NCBI GenBank assembly: GCA_947630515.1
Contig: CANRHY010000004.1
Coordinates: forward strand, 1 to 19,115
Source of the DNA: an uncultured Bacilli bacterium
GTDB lineage: Bacteria; Bacillota_I; Bacilli_A; RF39; UBA660
Reading direction: 5' to 3'
DNA length: 19,115 nt
Below, in pieces: positions 1-7,204 of the stretch. Every line of letters starts with the position of its first letter. Positions within the stretch are counted from its first letter, which is position 1. A program made the translations under genes and the position numbers. The notes beneath the pieces were generated by a model. That model was not told the origin of the DNA. It saw only the letters and a list, made by a program, of their open reading frames with translations, and searched no databases.

Positions 1-1
1 T

Positions 2-145
2 TTAGTAGAAGAAGTTAAGTCTAATTTAGCTAATGAAATCAATAAATCTATTATTTATGTGTATTGGAATATAGGAATATACTACTTTCTAATTCTATTT
101 AATTTATATTTGACAATAATAGTTTACCATTTTATTAAAATATAA
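2..145 (+). pseudogene. Truncated DUF1016 (YhcG-type) N-terminal fragment
   Basis: An open frame runs in from the left edge and stops at TAA 143-145. Its first ~25 codons, ending in INKSIIYVYWNIG, match what I recall of the N-terminal DUF1016 domain (YhcG-like PDDEXK nuclease family), where an alpha-helical segment ends in a YWxIG(K/R) motif. Resemblance ends at about position 77. The remaining codons are hydrophobic low-complexity and run antisense to the recombinase remnant at 104-347, so they are probably not real coding sequence. The gene therefore appears cut off near 77-104 by a rearrangement. Its start lies outside the window. The assignment rests on one motif and is tentative. Confidence 0.5.
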
Positions 146-347
146 ACAAGTCCTATCAGCACTTTTGTTCTTAAGAGATATTAATTTTTAAATATTCAAG
201 TATATCTTGTTCCTTTAAATTTTTTAACTCCTTTCCTTCATAAAAGTTTTTAAATCTTTTAATACAACTGATATAGTTAGATATAATTCTCTTACTACAA
301 CCACATGTTATTAATAAATCTTTGACTTTTTGTAAGTCATTTACCAT
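104..347 (-). pseudogene. Tyrosine recombinase N-terminal (SAM-like) fragment, frameshifted
   Basis: ATG at 345-347 opens a 58-codon frame that stops at 171. It contains NYISCIKRFKNFYEG and LKEQDILEYLK, the pattern of the helical core-binding (SAM-like) N-terminal domain of phage integrases and XerC/D-type recombinases. Removing one base from the A5 run just before the stop continues the frame as LKLISLKNKSADRTCLYFNKMVNYYC to TAA at 104-106, which extends the same helical domain. No catalytic domain (R..HxxR..Y) follows, so the gene is a remnant. A purine-rich GAGAAG lies about 8 bases upstream of the ATG. The next interval toward higher coordinates holds short direct repeats that could be former recombinase-binding sites. 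Confidence 0.55.
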
Positions 348-383
348 AAAAAATCTTCTCTATCTCATAATCTAAATATACCA

Positions 384-510
384 TGTCACAAGAAAATGTC
401 ATAAGAAAGTTATTAAAATTCCTTGTAATTTCTTAATATTTTCAAGGGAAGAACTTTTAGTGACATGATTATTTGTCGTAAGAAATGTCTCAAGAAAATG
501 TCATAAGAAA
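384..510. repeat. Five TGTCNNAAGAAA direct repeats in two clusters
   Basis: Copies of TGTC-NN-AAGAAA begin at 384, 397, 474, 486 and 499. All have the same orientation, with a period of 12 or 13 within clusters. The copies are TGTCACAAGAAA, TGTCATAAGAAA, TGTCGTAAGAAA, TGTCTCAAGAAA and TGTCATAAGAAA. The doublets at 383-420 and 485-522 form a longer near-identical repeat that ends in TTATTAAA. One helical turn plus about 2 bp fits a protein-binding array. Candidates are arm-type recombinase sites beside the integrase remnant, or the multiple terminal repeats of an insertion sequence such as the IS21 family. No transposase is present. Confidence 0.7.
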
Positions 511-519
511 TTATTAAAT

Positions 520-645
520 TCTATTATAATTTTCTACCCCATTCTAAAGTTGTGATTCTAATTAATTCTTCAAGGCAAACATATACAAAAGAAGTTAATA
601 CAAAATATGACTTAGGAATTTTTTCTTAAAATCTTTAACAACTAA
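520..645. other. AT-rich spacer, nothing assignable
   Basis: No open frame of useful length, hairpin or convincing promoter is visible. On the minus strand a few short protein-like stretches appear between stops and could be further debris of the decayed gene at 646-898. Confidence 0.5.
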
Positions 646-898
646 TCAATCTGGAGCCCAATTCCAATAATGAGTATAATCTAATATCTCTTGAAAATCA
701 TTTGTGATATTCATTTTTAACTCTTCGAATATAAATAAAGTTATCACTCCAAGCATACACAAAACCCGAATATTCAGGATTTTTTAAGTTCTATTTAGAT
801 ATTGATTTATGAATAGAAATATAATACTTATATTTTTTATATACAAATCCTGTTATAATACTTTCATTAGTATATTTAATTATACTATTATTACATAA
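646..898 (-). pseudogene. Decayed gene of unknown function
   Basis: On the minus strand a frame from about 898 reads through TNESIITGFVYKKYKYYISI to an in-frame TAG at 791-793. It continues as NPEYSGFVYAWSDNFIYIRR to TGA at 698-700. A one-base shift joins it to NDFQEILDYTHYWNWAPD ending at TGA 646-648. The pieces have protein-like composition, with many aromatics and charged residues and no internal repeats, and they follow one another in order. That suggests one small gene broken by a nonsense mutation and a frameshift. I do not recognise the family. The 5' end is lost near the terminator palindrome at 891-941. Confidence 0.4.
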
Positions 899-941
899 TG
901 AAAAATGCGTCACCAGTGGTGTCGCAATTTTCATTATGTAA
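891..941 (-). terminator. Long palindromic terminator after the DUF2207 gene
   Basis: Two 24-base arms (891-914 and 918-941) pair around a 3-base loop with only two mismatches. On the minus strand the GC-rich core (TGCGACACC, ACT, GGTGACGCA) is preceded by AAAA and followed by TTTTT, and it begins 13 bases after the stop codon at 954. That is the form of an intrinsic terminator with A and T tracts extending the stem. The plus-strand version also has a T run, so it could work in both directions. The stem is unusually long for a terminator, so a palindromic repeat element is an alternative. Confidence 0.75.
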
Positions 942-953
942 CATTATAAGAGG

Positions 954-2969
954 CTACCAAGAGCCGCCTCCACCACCACCAGAACCTCCTCCAGAAAATC
1001 CTCCACCTGAAGAACCACCAGAATCACTAGACGGACTAGACCCCATCGCATTTTGCGCAGAAGTCATAGTAGAATCAATAAATGCCCCAAAAGTTATCAT
1101 ATCAAATGCATTAGGACTATCATACCAAGTAGGCGCTTGTAAAGATATTGATTCAAATTTTTTAATCCATACATCTGTTACATCTAAAACATAAGCATAA
1201 GGTAAAATATCATAAAAATATGTAGGATTTTTCATTACCATTGTTTCTATTTTATCTTTTTCAGCTGTCTCTAAAAAGTTCTTAAATCCTCTTAACTTCC
1301 CTAGTATCATATTGCCATATTGAGTCCTCTTTGGTAAATACTTTAAGCATACAACCATACCAAACACACATATAATTCCTAAAATATAACCTAAATAATA
1401 AACTGAATCTTGTTTTAATACCGGCAAAACAAAAGTTACCCATGGTATACCACCAAAACCTAATCCCCACAAAATCAAAATTAACTTAACAAAAATTGAT
1501 AAATAAGCAGGTTTTACATTCTTTGTATCAATTAGTAGTAACCAAAATAAAAGTGTAAATCCAATGCCTGGAAACAACAAAGCAAAAAATATTAGAGAAA
1601 AATCTCCGTATTCTATAAATGGCGGAATTGTAATTAAACAATATGTTGCAATAATCATATATTTAATAATACTTGATTTATTTGTAGCAGACTCTTCAAA
1701 AATTTTCTTTTTGTTTTCTTTATGATTAATATTAGATAAAATTTTATTCATAGTTATATAAAAGTTATCATATAAATCAGCTGATGTTACCTCACTAATA
1801 CTTAACACTTCTTGCTCACTACTTTTAGTAAATAAACCTACTCTAGTCTTTTTTGTAAACAGTCCATTAAAAAATAGTCTCTCATTAACATTATCTCCAT
1901 CATACTCTTTTAATTTAATTATTTTAAACCCTTTAGATTTAGAAAATAAATTTTCTTCTTCTGTCTCAGAAATTTTTAAATAACCTTTATTAGCTAAATA
2001 TATAAGTAATGATGTTACATCTTGTTTCCCCGCACTACCCTTATATAAAAAACCTACTTCTAAACTATTAAATCCTTCTGGTGGATAAAATTCCACTGTT
2101 TCTACTACTTGATTATCACGCCCAAATTTATACCATAAAAGTACTGATACTACTACAAATACAACTGGAATTAAATATACAATATAATTAATTATATTAA
2201 CTTTTAAACCTGCTCCCACAAAATAACCTTCAGGTAACTCGCATCTTACTGTTAATGCTTCATTAGCTAGGAGAATATCTTCGTATCTACCTTGAATAAT
2301 ATTTCCGTTAACATTATACTTTACTTTATCATTTTCTGTAGACCCAATTTTTCCAGAAGAAAAACCTAATTTACTTGAATCAAACTCTTTGGGCATAGTT
2401 ATTGTAAATGTAATATTTCCTATAACAGTATCCCAATCAGTACCAATTATATTATAATATAACTCATCATAATCCTTTATCGGGTCTTTTCCAAGATTAT
2501 AAGTATATTTTATAACATAAGATTGCTCCCCTGTTAAAGTAAAACTTTCTGAACCTATTTTAATCTTATAATTACCATCTTCTTTAGATGTCGAATACTC
2601 TTTATCAACACTCACATTAGTTACTTGAGTACGATTAGTAGTAGTCGTACCATCTAATCTTGTAACTGTATTTTTAAGTGGTATAGTTCTATATATCCCA
2701 TGTTTTGGGGTATTAAAGTAAGCAGTAATATTCTCTGTAATATCAAATGTATTATCTAAATTCACAACTATATCTATATCATATTTATCAATTACATAAT
2801 CATATGAACTATATTCATAATTTTTGCTAGGAGTTAAATTTATAGAATTAGTTTGATATGTATCATAATATGAAGACTCTGCTAAAGCTTTTACATTTTT
2901 TGGATAAACCACTATAAAAGATAATATAATTACTAAAAATAAGGAAAACCCCTTAATAACTTTTTTCAC
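954..2969 (-). CDS. DUF2207 family membrane protein
   Basis: The 671-residue protein begins with a signal peptide or first membrane segment (MKKVIKGFSLFLVIILSFIV) and a likely cleavage region near KALA (residues 27-30). An outer beta-rich DUF2207 domain follows, with the motifs HGIYRTIP (~90-97) and YDELYYNIIGTDWDTVIGN. One membrane helix lies near 259-280, then a cytoplasmic region, then several helices around 440-560. The extreme C terminus is almost pure Gly/Ser and ends in GGGGGGSW, typical of this family. The start is GTG 2967-2969, because AGGAGG at 2976-2981 sits 6 bases before it. Upstream TTG 2990 has no such site. It lies directly after lemA and is translationally coupled to it. DUF2207 and LemA genes are often adjacent, but their biochemical role is not established. 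Confidence 0.88.
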   Translation of the reverse strand: MKKVIKGFSLFLVIILSFIVVYPKNVKALAESSYYDTYQTNSINLTPSKNYEYSSYDYVIDKYDIDIVVNLDNTFDITENITAYFNTPKHGIYRTIPLKNTVTRLDGTTTTNRTQVTNVSVDKEYSTSKEDGNYKIKIGSESFTLTGEQSYVIKYTYNLGKDPIKDYDELYYNIIGTDWDTVIGNITFTITMPKEFDSSKLGFSSGKIGSTENDKVKYNVNGNIIQGRYEDILLANEALTVRCELPEGYFVGAGLKVNIINYIVYLIPVVFVVVSVLLWYKFGRDNQVVETVEFYPPEGFNSLEVGFLYKGSAGKQDVTSLLIYLANKGYLKISETEEENLFSKSKGFKIIKLKEYDGDNVNERLFFNGLFTKKTRVGLFTKSSEQEVLSISEVTSADLYDNFYITMNKILSNINHKENKKKIFEESATNKSSIIKYMIIATYCLITIPPFIEYGDFSLIFFALLFPGIGFTLLFWLLLIDTKNVKPAYLSIFVKLILILWGLGFGGIPWVTFVLPVLKQDSVYYLGYILGIICVFGMVVCLKYLPKRTQYGNMILGKLRGFKNFLETAEKDKIETMVMKNPTYFYDILPYAYVLDVTDVWIKKFESISLQAPTWYDSPNAFDMITFGAFIDSTMTSAQNAMGSSPSSDSGGSSGGGFSGGGSGGGGGGSW

Positions 2970-2975
2970 TACTTT

Positions 2976-2981
2976 CCTCCT
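2976..2981 (-). promoter_or_regulatory. Ribosome binding site overlapping the lemA stop codon
   Basis: AGGAGG lies 6 bases before the GTG at 2967-2969 and shares bases with the lemA stop (TAGGAGG). It fixes the DUF2207 start and implies that ribosomes ending lemA re-initiate here. Confidence 0.8.
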
Positions 2982-3528
2982 ACAATTCAACCTTTACATT
3001 TTCTCTTTCTGCTTCACTTGCTTCAAACATATCTTTTGTTTTATAACCAAAAATTTTTGCTACTATATTACTTGGAAACATTTCTACTTTATTATTAAAT
3101 ATCCTTACAGTTCCATTATAATATTTTCTAGCATTTGCAATATCATCTTCTACTTTACTAAGTTGATTACTTAAATTAATAAAATTTTCACTTGCCTTTA
3201 ATACAGGATACTCTTCTGACAAAGCCATAATTTTACTAATACTTTTACTCAAAGTTTCATTAGTTTTAATTTTTTCATTAGTTGTCATATCATCATATAC
3301 ACTATTTCTTAGTGATACAACCTCTTTTAACACATTTTCTTCATGCTTAACATATCCTTTTACAGTCTCAACAATATTTGGAATTAAATCCCATCTCTTT
3401 TTCAAATAAACATCCATTGTTGAAAATGCCTCTTTAACTTTATTATTTAAATTTGCAAAACTATTATAAGTAACAAATAATAAAACTAAAATAATAACTA
3501 TTACCCCTATTAATATATATAACCACAT
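2980..3528 (-). CDS. lemA: LemA family protein
   Basis: A 182-residue LemA protein. It has one N-terminal membrane helix (~3-21, LYILIGVIVIILVLLFV), then a long helical domain. The hallmark stretches are KRWDLIPNIVETVKGY (~43-58) and ARKYYNGTVRIFNNKVEMFP (~132-151), as in family members with an N-out/C-in anchor. The start is ATG 3526-3528, because AGAGGTGA at 3534-3541 is 5 bases before it. An ATG at 3549 would put the ribosome site inside the gene. It is the first gene of a two-gene unit with DUF2207, separated from the RND gene upstream by a terminator at 3580-3615. A TAAAAT -10-like hexamer lies between, but no good -35 is visible. Molecular function is unknown for the family. Confidence 0.92.
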   Translation of the reverse strand: MWLYILIGVIVIILVLLFVTYNSFANLNNKVKEAFSTMDVYLKKRWDLIPNIVETVKGYVKHEENVLKEVVSLRNSVYDDMTTNEKIKTNETLSKSISKIMALSEEYPVLKASENFINLSNQLSKVEDDIANARKYYNGTVRIFNNKVEMFPSNIVAKIFGYKTKDMFEASEAERENVKVEL

Positions 3529-3579
3529 ACTATTCACCTCTACATACAATTTTACTAAATTTATAACAAAAAGTCTCTA

Positions 3580-3615
3580 GAAAAAAATAAAAAATGACAA
3601 AACAACATGTCATTT
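3580..3615 (-). terminator. Intrinsic terminator of the exporter operon
   Basis: On the minus strand AAATGACA (3608-3615) and TGTCATTT (3592-3599) form an 8-bp stem with an 8-base loop, followed by TTTATTTTTTT. The TGA stop of the RND gene (3610-3612) is inside the first arm. Confidence 0.8.
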
Positions 3616-6600
3616 CTTATTTCTAACTATCACTTTATCCCAAAAAGCTAATACTGAAGGAAGTAAGAAAATTATCAAAATTGTAGAACATAATGTCCCC
3701 TCTGAAATTGTCTTACATATCTTAGCCGCAATTTGTGAAGCAAAATTAGCAATAATTAAAGTAACTATAATTAAAATAGAACTAGAAGTTAAAATAGTAT
3801 TTATAGATTTATTATATGAAGCAATTATAGACTCTTTAACACTTAAAGTTTTTCTATGCTCTAAGTAATAAGAAGTATATAAAATAGCATAATCTATAGT
3901 CGCCCCCATCAAAATACTTTGAACTATTAGTATTGAAATAAAATATACATTTTCTCCTATTATAGATAAAATACCCATTGTAGTAAACACAGCTGTTTGA
4001 ATAGTAAGAACTAAAATAATAGGTATAATTATAGACTTAAAAGTAACTGCGACTACTACAAAAATTAAAATCATTGTAATTATAGTAATAGTATTTAACT
4101 CACTATCAAAACTTTTACTCATTTCTAATGCCATAGGAGAGTCTCCTATAATATAAAATTCACTTACTTCACTTTCTATCATATCTTTAGTATTACTAAT
4201 AAAATCAAAAGTCTCTTTATTTTCCATATTAAATTTAGTATTTAAAACTACCCTAGAATATTCTTTCCCTACAAGTAACTCTTTCGCTTCATTTATAGTC
4301 TCTAAAGAATCTACAATATCTTCTCTTGTATCTTCTTCTATATAATCAATAAACTTTTTATCTTTTATCACACTATCATTAAGATAATTTACAAACTTTT
4401 CTATAGTAAGCTCCCACTCATTATTAAATTCCCTACTACTTCCATAATAGACATAAAGCATATCTAATGTATTACTATCTATATTACTTCCTAAACTACT
4501 TATAATATCAAATACTTCTTTAGATGTATAAGCACGATTATTTAAAGAATCATTCATAACCTTGTCTACTACTTTAAGTTTTACTAATTCGTCCTCACCT
4601 ATTCTACTAGAATATTTTTGATTTGTTACCACATTATTAAGTATAAAACTAACTATATCTTTAAGAGAAAATTCTATATCACTATTTACATAATTATAAG
4701 TATATAAGCCATACAATAAATCAGCGTTTTCCCTATCAATACCTAAAAAATCTGATATTTCGTAAGATGAATATGTTTTATTATTTTTAACACTATCTAT
4801 AATGTTGCTAACAAAATACAAAGAAGAAATATTATCTTTAAGCCCTTCTTTTAATGCTTCATCTTCTTTATGTTCTAGTAAGAAATTAACAAACTCTTCT
4901 AAACTTAATTTTAATTCACTATTATAAATTGCATACAATACATAAATATCTTTTAAAGTATCTTTATCTAATAAAATTATTTTACTTAAATCTTCATAAC
5001 TTAACTTTTCTCCATTTAATGAGCTTTTCATAACAGTAGAAAGCATTTCTAATTTACCCACCAAAGTATCGTCTTTTTGATCTATCATACCCTTTATCAT
5101 ATCACTTGATAAAATATAATTTACAAAGTCGTATGGACTTTCCCCACTTCCTGCGATAAGTTGTACTAATGCTTCATCTACTCCAAATATTTGAGAAAGT
5201 TCTTTAACACTTTTCTTTTCCATAAAGAAACTTGTATCACTAAAATCATATAATAATTTTAAACTATTAATTTCTTCTATTGATAAATCTCCTACACGTG
5301 TATCATTATTAGCCGTATTTAACATAAAATCAGCAAATTCATGAATAGTTAGTAGTGTTCCTTCGTTATTTAAACTAATATAATAGTTATACAAATCATT
5401 TACGAGTTTTTTGTCTAAGTCAAGTAAATCAGCAATTTCTTCACTTGACAATTTACTTGTTAAATTATCTTTATTAACTAAATTAGTAATTCTTTCTATA
5501 GAACTTAAAGAAACTCCACTTGAATACTCACTATTAGTTAAAACATCTCTATTTATAAAATTCACAAACTCTTCTAATGAAAGTAAAGTATTATTATTTA
5601 GTGATAAATAATAAATATAAATATCTTTTAATTTACTATCCTCTATCTGTAAAATATCTGCTATATCTTCTTTAGTTCTAGATTTTAACATACTATCTCT
5701 ATTAGTAAAATTACTTAATCTATCAATATCCATTTTAACTTGATTATCTATTTTTTTACTAGCCTTAGGATTAAAATACACTTCACTCTTAATAAAATCT
5801 AAAAAGTTATCAAGCATTATCATATTTTCATTATCTTTATTATAGTAGTCATAATAAACAATTTTAAGTAAATAATCTTCTATACTTTTTTCATACCCTA
5901 AATCATTTAACTTATCATTTACTTTATCATAAGTTAAATTTTGATTTATTGTGTTACCATAACCTAAAACCTCATCTATATTTTTATTGTTTTCAAAATT
6001 AGATAAAAGCTTAGAAATACTCTCCTCATCTTTATTTCTATAAATAATAGCCATTTGGTTATTTTCCTTAAATACCTTACTTACTTCATCTGACTCTGAA
6101 TCAGTATAATTAATACCAAGATTACCCTTTAATATAAAACTAACAACAAATATTAAAAGAAATAAAGGAGCCGATAAATATCTTAATTTATAACTAAAAC
6201 TACCTAACTTATCTAACTTAATAACTGGACTTTTTTTCTTAGTTTTTACAATCCATTTATCAAAAATAAGAATTAAAGCTGGAAGTACAAAGAATATACA
6301 TAGTAAACTAAACAAAACGCCTTTTGCAAGTACAAATCCTAAATCTTTACCTATTTTAAAACTCATAAATACTAAAGAAAGTAAACCAACTATAGTAGTA
6401 ACTGAACTACTAGATATTGCTTGAAACGCCTTATATAAAGCATTTTTCATAGCTACTACTATATCCTTTTCTTTCTTTTTCTCTTGATCATACCTATTCA
6501 TTAACATAATAGAATAGTCCATAGACAAAGCCATTTGTAAAATAGCTGTTATAGAAACAGTTATATTAGAAACACTACTAAATATAATATTAGTTCCCTT

Positions 6601-7185
6601 ATTTAATAAAACTGCGATTAGTATAGAAGTCAAAAATAGAAAAGGCTCTACATAAGACTCACACATAATAAGTAAAATAATTAAAGCACTTACTACAGCT
6701 AAAACAACTATCCAAAAAGGTAAAACTGATTTATTGTTTTCAGATATCCCACCACTTGTATAAAAAGTATAATCTTTGTATTTTTTACTTATTTCTTGAT
6801 ACAAAGTAGCAGCTGCTTTAGAGTCAGCCTCATCTTCTACTGTAATAGCGTACAAAGTATAATCATCTTTATTATAATTACTACTTTCATCATATTCTAC
6901 TTCACTTACTTCTTCTATATTTTCTAACTCTTCTTTTATCTTAAGCTTTTCTTCACTACTCAAACCCTTAAACATTAAATTTAATGTACTTGTTACAGTA
7001 TCACCAAATTCCTTTTCCATAATTTCATTACCCATTCTAGTTTCTGAACTATCAGGTAAATACTCTGCCATATCATGGTTAATTTTTACTTTTGTTTCTA
7101 AAAAAGCACATATAACTGAAAATATTATAAATATTCCCAATATAAAATATCTCTTATTAATTATAAAATCTGTTAATTTCTTCAT
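3610..7185 (-). CDS. MMPL-type RND transporter with a repeat-filled giant loop
   Basis: The 1191-residue protein has the two-fold RND/MMPL layout. TM1 (~10-28) precedes a first outer loop (~30-154), then a TM cluster (~157-310) and TM7 (~336-353). A second outer loop of ~675 residues (~355-1030) leads to a second TM cluster (~1031-1183). Each cluster carries the Asp-Tyr pair seen in MmpL3-like proton relays: LSMDYSIMLMNRY (D223-Y224) and GATIDYAILYTSYY (D1098-Y1099). Family members usually have ~700-1100 residues. The excess is in loop 2, where about seven diverged units of 69-84 residues recur with the core S-x-EEI-xx-LL-x-LD ... LY-x-YY ... LSLEEFVNFI. The best units start near 502, 577, 726, 803 and 884, and weaker ones near 418 and 657. 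The start is ATG 7183-7185, set by AGGGGTG (7192-7198). It lies 19 bp after the second ABC gene, so it probably exports the same or a related surface substrate. Substrate unknown. Confidence 0.88.
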   Translation of the reverse strand: MKKLTDFIINKRYFILGIFIIFSVICAFLETKVKINHDMAEYLPDSSETRMGNEIMEKEFGDTVTSTLNLMFKGLSSEEKLKIKEELENIEEVSEVEYDESSNYNKDDYTLYAITVEDEADSKAAATLYQEISKKYKDYTFYTSGGISENNKSVLPFWIVVLAVVSALIILLIMCESYVEPFLFLTSILIAVLLNKGTNIIFSSVSNITVSITAILQMALSMDYSIMLMNRYDQEKKKEKDIVVAMKNALYKAFQAISSSSVTTIVGLLSLVFMSFKIGKDLGFVLAKGVLFSLLCIFFVLPALILIFDKWIVKTKKKSPVIKLDKLGSFSYKLRYLSAPLFLLIFVVSFILKGNLGINYTDSESDEVSKVFKENNQMAIIYRNKDEESISKLLSNFENNKNIDEVLGYGNTINQNLTYDKVNDKLNDLGYEKSIEDYLLKIVYYDYYNKDNENMIMLDNFLDFIKSEVYFNPKASKKIDNQVKMDIDRLSNFTNRDSMLKSRTKEDIADILQIEDSKLKDIYIYYLSLNNNTLLSLEEFVNFINRDVLTNSEYSSGVSLSSIERITNLVNKDNLTSKLSSEEIADLLDLDKKLVNDLYNYYISLNNEGTLLTIHEFADFMLNTANNDTRVGDLSIEEINSLKLLYDFSDTSFFMEKKSVKELSQIFGVDEALVQLIAGSGESPYDFVNYILSSDMIKGMIDQKDDTLVGKLEMLSTVMKSSLNGEKLSYEDLSKIILLDKDTLKDIYVLYAIYNSELKLSLEEFVNFLLEHKEDEALKEGLKDNISSLYFVSNIIDSVKNNKTYSSYEISDFLGIDRENADLLYGLYTYNYVNSDIEFSLKDIVSFILNNVVTNQKYSSRIGEDELVKLKVVDKVMNDSLNNRAYTSKEVFDIISSLGSNIDSNTLDMLYVYYGSSREFNNEWELTIEKFVNYLNDSVIKDKKFIDYIEEDTREDIVDSLETINEAKELLVGKEYSRVVLNTKFNMENKETFDFISNTKDMIESEVSEFYIIGDSPMALEMSKSFDSELNTITIITMILIFVVVAVTFKSIIIPIILVLTIQTAVFTTMGILSIIGENVYFISILIVQSILMGATIDYAILYTSYYLEHRKTLSVKESIIASYNKSINTILTSSSILIIVTLIIANFASQIAAKICKTISEGTLCSTILIIFLLPSVLAFWDKVIVRNKK

Positions 7186-7204
7186 ACAAAACACCCCTAC
7201 TTAT

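Noticed and set aside
384..510. Possible CRISPR array
   Set aside because: The repeats are only 12 bases, steps are 12-13 bp without spacers, and no cas genes are near.
898..1194. Plus-strand frame with a proline-rich stretch (PPPPPPEPPPENPPPEEPP)
   Set aside because: It is the antisense reading of the Gly/Ser-rich C terminus of the DUF2207 protein and of the terminator palindrome. It has no ribosome site of its own.
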